A stretch of DNA of 5,722 bases from Candidatus Roizmanbacteria bacterium (GTDB lineage: Bacteria > Patescibacteriota > Microgenomatia > UBA1406 > GWC2-37-13): NCBI GenBank assembly GCA_016186235.1, contig JACPMD010000027.1, positions 1 through 5,722 on the forward strand, given 5' to 3'. Positions within the stretch are counted from its first letter, which is position 1; each line of letters begins with the position of its first letter. Below, one piece after another: positions 1-5,424 of this stretch. The notes below the pieces were generated by a model that saw only the letters and a program-made list of their open reading frames with translations, did no database searches and was not told where the DNA came from. Made by a program: the position numbers and the translations under genes.

Positions 1-137
1 AGGTGACCGACGATGAATCGACCATCATGGCTGAAAAAATTCGAGAGGAACTCGAGAAGAAATTCGATGTATTTCCTGGTCAAATCAAAGTGACCGTAAT
101 CCGAGAGTACAGGGCAGAGGCAACAACAAAAATTTAA
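1..137 (+). CDS. rny: Ribonuclease Y, C-terminal end (partial)
   Basis: This is the last 44 codons of a gene entering from the left, in the frame starting at base 3 and ending in TAA at 135-137. RNase Y is a membrane-anchored HD-domain endoribonuclease that starts mRNA decay. The visible part is the conserved C-terminal tail after the HD domain: an acidic/basic helix (about AEKIREELEKKF) followed by the diagnostic strand FPGQIKVTVIRE and a short polar tail. That strand closely matches the YPGQIKVTVIRE ending known in RNase Y. The KH and HD domains lie outside the window, so catalytic residues cannot be checked. No strong terminator follows directly. The next gene is HU, 227 bp downstream on the same strand. 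The family call is confident because the ending is distinctive. Confidence 0.9.
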   Translation, partial: VTDDESTIMAEKIREELEKKFDVFPGQIKVTVIREYRAEATTKI

Positions 138-218
138 CTTCAAAACGTCTTCATTTCGGTCTAAATTCCTCAGGACTTATCGTTTATATTGTCGCAAAAG
201 CATATATTTGATATAGAT

Positions 219-227
219 TGTTATAAT
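219..227 (+). promoter_or_regulatory. Extended -10 promoter candidate (distal, HU side)
   Basis: TG-T-TATAAT is a perfect extended -10 element. No good -35 lies 16-18 bp upstream, which extended -10 promoters can tolerate. The start of transcription would fall near 234, giving a leader of about 130 nt for HU. This is only a motif match in an AT-rich region. Confidence 0.35.
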
Positions 228-246
228 AAGATGTTTTAAATATGGA

Positions 247-275
247 TTGACAAGAGGCTGAAAATCCACTATCGT
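247..275 (+). promoter_or_regulatory. Sigma-70-type promoter candidate for HU
   Basis: A perfect TTGACA (247-252) is followed by exactly 17 bp and then TATCGT (270-275, 4 of 6 to TATAAT). Transcription would start near 282, about 83 nt before the HU start codon. It is the best -35/-10 pair in the intergenic region after RNase Y. The resulting leader would contain the 293-316 hairpin. Confidence 0.5.
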
Positions 276-292
276 ATTTGAGTATTTTGATT

Positions 293-316
293 TTGAGGCC
301 TTTTTTTTAGCCTCAA
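293..316 (+). promoter_or_regulatory. Leader hairpin upstream of HU (attenuator, or terminator of rny read-through)
   Basis: TTGAGGC (293-299) pairs perfectly with GCCTCAA (310-316) around a T-rich loop, and a T-rich stretch (323-328) follows shortly after. The right arm can instead pair with an upstream copy, GAGGCT at 254-259 with AGCCTC at 309-314, supported by AAAATC (261-266) with GATTTT (289-294). The two folds are mutually exclusive. The upstream partner is transcribed only from the distal promoter or by read-through from RNase Y, so the fold could depend on where transcription began. The pairing is visible in the sequence; the regulatory role is inference. Confidence 0.4.
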
Positions 317-364
317 TTATAATTTTTTACTTTTACTACTTCGAACGGAAGGGAGGTGAAACGA

Positions 365-637
365 ATGACAAAAGCTGATCTTGTTGCCCAAGTGGCAAAG
401 AAAGCGGGTTTAACCGCAAAAGCTGCTAAAGATGCAGTCAGCACAATCTTCTCAACGATGTCTGACGCAATGAAAAGAGGAGAGAAGGTTGTCGTAACCG
501 GATTTGGAACCTTTATGGTAAGAAGGAGAGCAGCCCGAAAGGGAAGAAATCCTCAAACCGGAGCAGAAATCCAAATCCCAGCAACCAAAACGCCAGGCTT
601 TACTGCTGGTAAAAGTCTTAAAAGACTTGTCAAATAA
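365..637 (+). CDS. hup: HU-family (DNABII) DNA-binding protein
   Basis: This 90-residue protein is the size typical of bacterial HU, a nucleoid-associated dimer that bends and compacts DNA with little sequence preference. The N-terminal helices (about residues 1-38) begin MTKADLVAQVAKKAG. GFGTF (about 46-50) starts the beta-saddle. The C-terminal half holds the DNABII signature GRNPQTGAEIQIPATK followed by PGFTAGKSLKRLVK, including the Pro of the RNPxTG arm tip that intercalates into DNA in known structures. A GTG at 356 would add three residues but lies inside the ribosome binding site; the ATG at 365 has GGGAGG 8 bases upstream and gives the normal HU start. The gene is monocistronic in appearance, with promoter candidates upstream and a terminator just after. 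No oddity is seen; it could be called HU or HU-like, but IHF is less likely. Confidence 0.95.
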   Translation: MTKADLVAQVAKKAGLTAKAAKDAVSTIFSTMSDAMKRGEKVVVTGFGTFMVRRRAARKGRNPQTGAEIQIPATKTPGFTAGKSLKRLVK

Positions 638-658
638 ATTGTTCGCGCTTTAACGCTT

Positions 659-690
659 CCCAGTCCCCTAGCGGACTGGGTTGTGTGTCT
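659..690 (+). terminator. Rho-independent terminator after HU
   Basis: CCCAGTCC (659-666) pairs perfectly with GGACTGGG (673-680) around a 6-nt loop, followed by TTGTGTGTCT. The stem is GC-rich and perfect but the T tract is interrupted by G, so efficiency may be moderate. It begins 21 bp after the HU stop codon and directly abuts the promoter candidate of the next gene. Confidence 0.7.
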
Positions 691-709
691 GAAACCATTA
701 TTGTATACT
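681..709 (+). promoter_or_regulatory. Promoter candidate for the DUF5667-like gene (probably leaderless)
   Basis: TTGTGT (681-686), a 17-bp spacer and TATACT (704-709) place the expected transcription start 7 bases on, at 716, which is the A of the ATG. No Shine-Dalgarno motif lies between the terminator and the ATG. This suggests a leaderless mRNA. Confidence 0.5.
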
Positions 710-715
710 TAATTT

Positions 716-1249
716 ATGAAGAAACGTTTTTTAGCTATTTTCCTCGCTCTCTTTCTCATTGTTTTACCAGGATTTTATTCGGTCCGCTCTCAATCGATTA
801 GCGTCAATCAAGAAAAAGTAGTCTATACGTTACCATATCCTGGCATACTGCCCGATCATCCGCTTTACGCAGTAAAGATTATTCGAGACCGTATCTTAGA
901 CGTGATGACAAGGGATACTATGAAAAAAGCCCAACTCTATCTTCTTTTGTCAGATAAACGCGCAGCGATGGTTCCATTTCTGATACAAAAAGGTAAAGAC
1001 AAACTTGCAGTAGGTACATTAGACGAGGGTGAGAAATATTTTTCTCAAATTCCCAGACTTGTTGAGACTTCTAAAAAGCAAGGCGTAAGCCCTACCGCAG
1101 ATCTTGTACATAAACTCAAGTTGGCTAATGTAAAACACAGAGAGATAGTAGAGACGCTTTTGAAAGAAGTACCTCAAGGGCAAAATCAGGAGATCAATCG
1201 GATTCTCCAAGTCAACCAACAGATTAAAAAAGACCTGCAAAAATATTAA
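716..1249 (+). CDS. Exported DUF5667-like protein
   Basis: This 177-residue protein begins with a clear signal sequence or N-terminal anchor: MKKR followed by a hydrophobic run to about residue 21, then SVRSQS. The mature part opens with LPYPGILPDHPLYAVK (39-54), matching the hallmark of DUF5667 proteins, in which a Pro-rich LPGxxLYxxK element is followed by helices. The rest (55-177) is predicted helical and rich in Lys, Glu, Gln and Leu, with no Cys and no catalytic motif. The function of the family is unknown; related domains occur in exported proteins of Patescibacteria and Actinobacteria and probably act at the cell surface. The ATG at 716 is chosen because it gives the full signal peptide; it has no ribosome binding site but sits where transcription should start. 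The gene converges on the O-antigen-ligase-type gene with only 20 bp between stop codons. Confidence 0.75.
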   Translation: MKKRFLAIFLALFLIVLPGFYSVRSQSISVNQEKVVYTLPYPGILPDHPLYAVKIIRDRILDVMTRDTMKKAQLYLLLSDKRAAMVPFLIQKGKDKLAVGTLDEGEKYFSQIPRLVETSKKQGVSPTADLVHKLKLANVKHREIVETLLKEVPQGQNQEINRILQVNQQIKKDLQKY

Positions 1250-1269
1250 TCCCTTCAGTAGAGCGTAGC

Positions 1270-2505
1270 TCATTTCAGGGCGAGCTTTCCTAAAATAAAC
1301 GCCAGAAGCAGACTGTTTTGTTGCAATGTAATCCAGTAGTGGTCGAAGAAGCCGGTGATAACTACTACGGCCACAATGTACGGATACCGAAGTAAAAGCC
1401 AATAGAAGGCTCTAAATAATATTACGATTAGCATGCCAAATAGAATAATTCCAAACTCGCTCAGGAGGAGAAGAAAGATGTTGTGTACTGGCTGATTTAA
1501 AAATGTTGGGTAGTTTTGGGCAAATTGATTTTGAGCGAGGAGATAGTTTCCTAACCCTACGCCGAAAAATGGCTGTGACATGACAATTGAGAAAGCGTTT
1601 TTTAGAAGCGTTAGCCTTTTTTGCGCCGATAAAGGATCGGTTGTTGCCGACAAAAATAGAAGCGAGACTAATGTGAGGATACCAAGTCGTGAGATCATAC
1701 AAAACCGGCAACTCTGATAAAGCCGAGACCTAAATACATATACAGCATTGAGTGTAACAAAGACAAAAATTGCGACTTTCGAAAACGAAAAAAGGACAAG
1801 TAAACTGCAAACAAAAAGTAACGTAGTACGTAAAACACTGGTAGTTGGCGAAGTCTTACGAGCGAGAAAAAAAAAGTAGACCAGCAAATAAAAACCAGCA
1901 AGAGAATTTGGGTGTGAAAAAGTACCATAAGGCCGCAACATTTCTACGCCCTCTAGAGACGCTTTGGCAATCCCCGGCGTTGATAGAGTAAAGAAACGTT
2001 CACCAAGGAAATAAAAAATGCCCTGAAGCGAGTGTTTATAGACAAGCTGCAGAATAGAAAGTAAGAGTTCTGTCAATGCTGAAATGGCGAATGCAAAAAG
2101 GATAATTTTTTCTTGAAGAATATGTTTTGCGGCGATAGCAAACACGATGAAAAGCTCAATTATTTTTATATCCCTGTAAATTGAGATCTCTTTTGAAAGA
2201 GAAAAGAGCAGATTAATCGCTAAGAGAACGATAAGAAAGACAACTCTCGGATTTTTAAAAAATCGAAGAAGAGAATTAATATTAAGAAGCAAAAGCAAAA
2301 AAACAATACCATCAGTAAGATATAGAGTCGGAGCTAAATAGTCAACACGGATTCCAGACAGGTAGGAAAAATTAAAAAAAAGGTGTTTGCCGAGCTGAGT
2401 CGGAAAAAGAAGGATAAAGAGAAAAAATAAGATTTGATTTAAAACTCTCTTCTTAGAAGAGAGTTGGCTGAGCTGCTTCTTTTTGTTCCTGTTCTTTTTT
2501 TTCAT
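1270..2505 (-). CDS. O-antigen ligase/polymerase family membrane protein (Wzy_C/WaaL type)
   Basis: This 411-residue polytopic membrane protein has about 10-12 hydrophobic segments after a Lys-rich head (MKKKNRNKKK). It carries the hallmarks of the O-antigen ligase/polymerase superfamily: RPYGTFSHPNSLAGF at 191-205, SFSK at 240-243, PFFGVGLGNY at 312-321, and QPVHNIFLLLLSEFG at 338-352 with the family's conserved His (341) closing the large extracytoplasmic loop (about 290-340). A second conserved segment, FFDHYW (386-391), is near the end. Such enzymes transfer or polymerise lipid-linked glycans outside the membrane, so a role in surface polysaccharide or protein O-glycosylation is likely; the acceptor cannot be told. 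The ATG at 2505 is the only early start codon. It has no ribosome binding site and lies 53 bp inside the upstream nuclease gene, so translational coupling is probable. No other glycan genes are in the window. Confidence 0.88.
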   Translation of the reverse strand: MKKKNRNKKKQLSQLSSKKRVLNQILFFLFILLFPTQLGKHLFFNFSYLSGIRVDYLAPTLYLTDGIVFLLLLLNINSLLRFFKNPRVVFLIVLLAINLLFSLSKEISIYRDIKIIELFIVFAIAAKHILQEKIILFAFAISALTELLLSILQLVYKHSLQGIFYFLGERFFTLSTPGIAKASLEGVEMLRPYGTFSHPNSLAGFYLLVYFFFLARKTSPTTSVLRTTLLFVCSLLVLFSFSKVAIFVFVTLNAVYVFRSRLYQSCRFCMISRLGILTLVSLLFLSATTDPLSAQKRLTLLKNAFSIVMSQPFFGVGLGNYLLAQNQFAQNYPTFLNQPVHNIFLLLLSEFGIILFGMLIVILFRAFYWLLLRYPYIVAVVVITGFFDHYWITLQQNSLLLAFILGKLALK

Positions 2506-4942
2506 GATCGTTGCCGAAAATTTTCACAGTGCCAAATACTCCGTCATATCCAGGATCGACAAACACTTTTCTTTCTCTGACGATTCGAACTGCCTCTTTC
2601 AGCTTCATGCCCCCGAGACGTTCAATGTCTTCGTAGTCTTTTTTAAGGAGAATATCAAACTCAGATGCAAAATTGGTAGTCAGCCGTTCATATTCTCGGA
2701 GAGCTGCTGCGTGAGAACCTCCTGCTGCCTCTACGAGAATTTCGAGGAGAGGCACGAGCGAAACAAATGGTTTTCGTTTCTTATCTTTGTCATAGACAAA
2801 GGTTACGCCTGTTTTATTTTTTAAAAAAAGTAAATCGTCTTTTGCCAGAATTTTTTCTGAAAGGTCCATAACTCTATTTTCTACTCCTATGGTAAGCGGT
2901 TGATCGCACACAGGACATATTGTTCCTTTTTCTTTGACTTCTTGAGGGTTATATCGTATGTTATGAGCTCTGTGCCCAGACCAATGATACTTTCCCTCTT
3001 CGGGAAAAAATTCAATGGTATAGCCGATTTTTAGTTTCGCTTCTTGATCTTGTTTTATTCCATCAGCAATATCTTTATAAGAAAATTTAGAGCTTTCTCC
3101 TATGAACACTGTTGCTTCACGACCAAGTTTTGGACCCGAGTGTGCATCTGAAAAAGAAAGAATTGAACGATTCTCCAATTCCTTAATCTGCCAATTCATC
3201 AAAGGGTCGCTCGATAAACCAGACTCGATTGCATATATGTTATCTGACAATTCAGCAAAACATTCTTCGATCGAATCAAATCCCGATTTTGATCCAAATA
3301 GAGAAAACCAAGGAGTCCAACAATTATGAACTGTGGCAACCCAGGTAGAATAAGAATTATCATTTTCAACTTCTAAATTGAATACGTTACCTTTATATTT
3401 TTTAGTTTGGATTTTTCTTATAGGAATATAGGCAAAGTCGTTATCAATGAATCCATGTCTCCTGCTGATTTTTGATTGGAAGCGCTTAAATTCCTTTTCT
3501 CGACTTAAATTCTGGAAGTCTTTGATAAAAGACAATCTTATTTGATAACTATCGTAGTTTGCTTTGATTGTTCTACCAAGATATAAATGAGATCGACGAT
3601 TAAAATCGATTTCTCTATTCAAAGATATATAGGGAATAATTCCTAAACGAAGGAGAATCTTATTTATTGAAGATACAAGGTTAACAGAAGAAGTATAACC
3701 CTCATCTCCACGAAACCATCCTAAAATGAGATATTTTTGCAAATAGTGAGGAAGGGTTAAAGCCCAGTAAGGAACTACTTTATTAAAAGCACGATGAGCA
3801 CTATTTTTTATATAAAAATTTTCTTCTAAAAATTTTGCGACCAGTTTTGAATAAAAAATTAATTCTCTGCTTTTAGTATTTTTTCTTTTGTAGATTCTTA
3901 CATGAGATATGTCAAAAACTTTCTCCATTAATTGAATTACTTCATTTATATAAGGTTCTTCCTTCGAAGAGAAGGTAAAAGTTATTCCGCCTTTGTAATC
4001 TATACATCCTTCGGCGAGAAAGTATCCAACAAGGAGACAAAGACTCTCATTAATAGTAACTTTTTTTTTATCAATCTGAATATATTCCTTATTATTAACC
4101 TCTTTTGTGATAGGAAAACAAATGAGGTCTCTTGTTTCTAAGTCTTTTGCCTGAGTCCAAGCCAATTTATATTTTTTGTAGAGTTTTTTGGTACATCTTT
4201 TTGTATGTCCTCCAAATGGCAGACACGTATCACCAGTTGAGGGACATTTTTTTATTGTTTTAATAGCCAAAAATGGATGTTCTCCAGTAGTGCGAATCGA
4301 TTGACTATAGTACCAAGGGATAATAGTAAATATGTTTTCGTTTGTCTTCCTTTTCAAAACCTTAAGCACTTTTTGATATTTTCCAGTATGCGACAAAACG
4401 TAATCATTTTTTTTAATTTCGCTTATTTTTTTTAAACAAAACTTTGTTTCAATTAATTCATTCGGAGGAAGACAATGAGCTGGCACGAAAAGTATATCAT
4501 TATCGATTGAGAGCACCATTTCCAATAAATCTTTTGAAGAAATGCCAACAATCGGTCTCCCATCAGACATTAAATTTGCTCCTCTTTTCTGAAGAGACCG
4601 AATTATTTTCTCGCAGGTTGCAATCGAGGGAGAAAAAATGAGATTATGAACCCGTCGTTGTTTTCCACCTTGTACGTAGATGCTGGATATTTCTGTTGAC
4701 AGAAGGAAATTTACCTCATTTTTAATATCGTTTGGTTTATCTTTAAGTTGAAATATACCCTGTGTTGTTTCTTTTAAGTTTGAAGTGATTTCTCTAAACC
4801 AGAGAGGGTGAGTCCAGTCGCCGGTTGCGACCAGTGCAATGCCTTTTTTGGACGCCCAACGAGCGATTTCAAAAAGGTCCATTTTCTGAGACACGGCGCG
4901 AGAGTATTTTGAATGAAGTTGAAGATCAGAGATGATTTGCAT
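2453..4942 (-). CDS. Endonuclease Q-like PHP-domain DNA-repair nuclease with in-frame intein
   Basis: The 829-residue precursor is a 445-residue nuclease (residues 1-156 joined to 541-829) split by an intein. The host protein matches the EndoQ family, which nicks DNA 5' of deaminated bases and abasic sites. PHP motifs are visible: DLQLHSKYS (6-14), TGDWTHP (40-46), TE (83-84), VHNL (98-101), PAH (154-156) joined to CWTPWFSLFGSKSGF (541-555), SDAHSG (598-603), then EFFPEEGKYHWSGHR (644-658). A zinc-finger-like part follows with CPVC (676-679) and LTIGV, and a C-terminal part ends in PGYDGVFG (797-804). Two positions differ from the common family pattern: Gln8 where DxHxH has His, and His660 where GHRxC has Cys. 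The extreme end, QPTLF, resembles a sliding-clamp-binding peptide. The ATG at 4942 starts at the PHP motif and sits 7 bases from a -10 element. Bacterial relatives are often annotated only as PHP or UvrD-associated proteins. Confidence 0.92.
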   Translation of the reverse strand: MQIISDLQLHSKYSRAVSQKMDLFEIARWASKKGIALVATGDWTHPLWFREITSNLKETTQGIFQLKDKPNDIKNEVNFLLSTEISSIYVQGGKQRRVHNLIFSPSIATCEKIIRSLQKRGANLMSDGRPIVGISSKDLLEMVLSIDNDILFVPAHCLPPNELIETKFCLKKISEIKKNDYVLSHTGKYQKVLKVLKRKTNENIFTIIPWYYSQSIRTTGEHPFLAIKTIKKCPSTGDTCLPFGGHTKRCTKKLYKKYKLAWTQAKDLETRDLICFPITKEVNNKEYIQIDKKKVTINESLCLLVGYFLAEGCIDYKGGITFTFSSKEEPYINEVIQLMEKVFDISHVRIYKRKNTKSRELIFYSKLVAKFLEENFYIKNSAHRAFNKVVPYWALTLPHYLQKYLILGWFRGDEGYTSSVNLVSSINKILLRLGIIPYISLNREIDFNRRSHLYLGRTIKANYDSYQIRLSFIKDFQNLSREKEFKRFQSKISRRHGFIDNDFAYIPIRKIQTKKYKGNVFNLEVENDNSYSTWVATVHNCWTPWFSLFGSKSGFDSIEECFAELSDNIYAIESGLSSDPLMNWQIKELENRSILSFSDAHSGPKLGREATVFIGESSKFSYKDIADGIKQDQEAKLKIGYTIEFFPEEGKYHWSGHRAHNIRYNPQEVKEKGTICPVCDQPLTIGVENRVMDLSEKILAKDDLLFLKNKTGVTFVYDKDKKRKPFVSLVPLLEILVEAAGGSHAAALREYERLTTNFASEFDILLKKDYEDIERLGGMKLKEAVRIVRERKVFVDPGYDGVFGTVKIFGNDHEKKEQEQKEAAQPTLF
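3323..4474 (-). mobile_element. Class 1 intein with LAGLIDADG homing endonuclease, inside the EndoQ-like gene
   Basis: The intein spans residues 157-540 of the precursor (384 residues). It starts with Cys157 (CLPPNELIET, block A), has block B as TTGEHPFLAI (218-227; Thr219 and His222 of TxxH), and ends VHN (538-540) with the penultimate His and terminal Asn. The next residue, Cys541, is the required +1 nucleophile. Between the Hint halves lie two LAGLIDADG motifs, LVGYFLAEG (304-312) and ILGWFRGDEG (406-415), both with acidic residues, so the homing nuclease (about 299-480) looks intact. Removing the intein joins VPAH to CWTPWF, restoring a continuous conserved motif. A Cys/His cluster (233-250) interrupts the Hint domain. 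Hand counts give 22-28% GC in four 60-base intein stretches against 40-58% in three host stretches, suggesting acquisition by transfer. Splicing should occur without cofactors; activity is not proven. Confidence 0.95.
3503..4048 (-). other. LAGLIDADG homing endonuclease domain of the intein
   Basis: This domain covers roughly precursor residues 299-480. It has the two pseudo-symmetric LAGLIDADG helices about 100 residues apart (LVGYFLAEG and ILGWFRGDEG), each followed by a strand-rich DNA-contacting region such as KGGITFTFSSKEEP after the first. In the family, the acidic residue ending each helix binds Mg for DNA cleavage: Glu311 and Asp413 or Glu414 are the candidates here. The domain limits are approximate. 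Its target should be the intein-free allele around the PAH/CWTPW codons. Confidence 0.85.
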
Positions 4943-4948
4943 GAAGCT

Positions 4949-4957
4949 ATTGTATCA
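4949..4957 (-). promoter_or_regulatory. Extended -10 promoter candidate for the EndoQ-like gene (leaderless)
   Basis: On the minus strand TG-A-TACAAT (4957 down to 4949) is an extended -10 with 5 of 6 matches. Transcription would start near 4942, the A of the ATG. No Shine-Dalgarno motif precedes the ATG. The element lies in and beside the last bases of the Met-rich gene, so both internal initiation and read-through are possible. Confidence 0.45.
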
Positions 4958-4959
4958 TT

Positions 4960-5349
4960 TCAACGCATCATCCCCCACATATTCATCATCTGTCCCTCTC
5001 CCATCATCATTTTTGTTCCATCCCTTAGAACAAGCGCCCCATCGAGTGATACTTTCGTCCCATCCAGAAGGGCAATATCTTTATCCATCATTACGACTTC
5101 TCCATTTCTTCGTTGCATCATCATTTTTCCGTCGCGTTTCATCACCACATCCTCCATCATCTCCTGGTTCTGCACCTGTTCCTTGAGCTGCATAAATCCT
5201 TCAGAGACCATACCGTTAAGAAGCATTACTTTTCGATATAAAAAGTATTCGCCGAGCGCCAATGCTAAAAAAACTACAGTCACAACAACCGTGACGAGCA
5301 TAGTGTGTTTACGAATATACGCAGCTACATGATGTACTGTATCGTTCAT
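4960..5349 (-). CDS. Met-rich single-pass membrane protein, DUF6799-like
   Basis: The protein is 129 residues. A short N-terminal part (1-16) is followed by one membrane helix (about 17-38, MLVTVVVTVVFLALALGEYF), then a short Gln/Glu-rich stretch (47-65) and a repetitive tail. The tail has DG/NG turns alternating with strands and Met clusters: RDGKMMM (72-78), RNGEVVMM (81-88), LDGTKVSLDG (95-104), RDGTKMMM (109-116), then QMMNMWGMMR. Met makes up 21 of 129 residues and there is no Cys. This pattern resembles DUF6799, a family of unknown function. Clustered Met at the outer face of a membrane can bind copper(I), but that is only a suggestion. Longer in-frame starts exist upstream, but the ATG at 5349 is chosen because a perfect ribosome binding site lies 8 bases before it. 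The EndoQ-like gene starts 17 bp downstream on the same strand. Confidence 0.7.
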   Translation of the reverse strand: MNDTVHHVAAYIRKHTMLVTVVVTVVFLALALGEYFLYRKVMLLNGMVSEGFMQLKEQVQNQEMMEDVVMKRDGKMMMQRRNGEVVMMDKDIALLDGTKVSLDGALVLRDGTKMMMGEGQMMNMWGMMR

Positions 5350-5351
5350 AT

Positions 5352-5363
5352 GGATCACCTCCT
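5352..5363 (-). promoter_or_regulatory. Full-length 12-nt Shine-Dalgarno of the Met-rich gene
   Basis: The minus strand reads AGGAGGTGATCC, the complete complement of the GGATCACCTCCT at the 3' end of bacterial 16S rRNA. The AGGAGG core ends 8 bases before the ATG at 5349. This fixes the start codon and predicts strong ribosome binding. Confidence 0.9.
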
Positions 5364-5371
5364 CTACTCTC

Positions 5372-5402
5372 ATCCTAGCATATAAAAGAGAACTCGTGTC
5401 AA
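5372..5402 (-). promoter_or_regulatory. Promoter candidate for the Met-rich gene
   Basis: On the minus strand a perfect TTGACA (5402-5397) is followed 19 bp later by TAGGAT (5377-5372), preceded by TG at 5380-5379 as an extended -10. Transcription would begin near 5365, giving a leader of about 16 nt that just holds the ribosome binding site. TATGCT (5382-5377) is an alternative -10, but at only 14 bp spacing. Confidence 0.45.
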
Positions 5403-5406
5403 GATG

Positions 5407-5412
5407 TATAAT
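5407..5412 (+). promoter_or_regulatory. -10 element for the small membrane protein gene
   Basis: A perfect TATAAT lies 12 bp before the ATG at 5425, placing the transcription start near 5419 and leaving a leader of about 6 nt or fewer. No clear -35 is visible 16-18 bp upstream. It lies 4 bp from the -35 of the divergent gene, so the two promoters share one face-to-face site. Confidence 0.45.
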
Positions 5413-5424
5413 TATCCTGATACT

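Noticed and set aside
356..364. Upstream GTG start for HU
   Set aside because: The GTG lies within the GGGAGGTGA ribosome binding site and would add three residues absent from typical HU; the ATG at 365 has proper spacing.
1250..1280. Bidirectional terminator between the convergent genes
   Set aside because: Only short pairings (GAGC/GCTC with a 3-nt loop, CCCT/AGGG) are present and no T tract follows on either strand, so a terminator cannot be supported.
1019..1402. Minus-strand open frame of 127 codons over the convergent gene ends
   Set aside because: It runs antisense to the exported DUF5667-like gene and overlaps the glycan-enzyme gene in another frame; its protein has no recognisable motif, while both overlapped genes have clear ones.
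2483..2824. Plus-strand open frame of 113 codons over the nuclease C-terminus
   Set aside because: It is antisense to strongly conserved EndoQ-like coding sequence, with no ribosome binding site and no familiar motif.
2453..4942. Frameshift or fusion of unrelated genes as the reason for the 829-residue length
   Set aside because: The extra 384 residues have the main intein splice-junction residues and removing them in frame restores a continuous conserved motif.
4913..5332. Plus-strand open frames of 139 and 84 codons over the Met-rich gene
   Set aside because: They are antisense shadows; the Ser/Ile/Pro-rich proteins mirror the Met-rich codons (ATG read as CAT, opposite strand), and the minus-strand gene has a perfect ribosome binding site.
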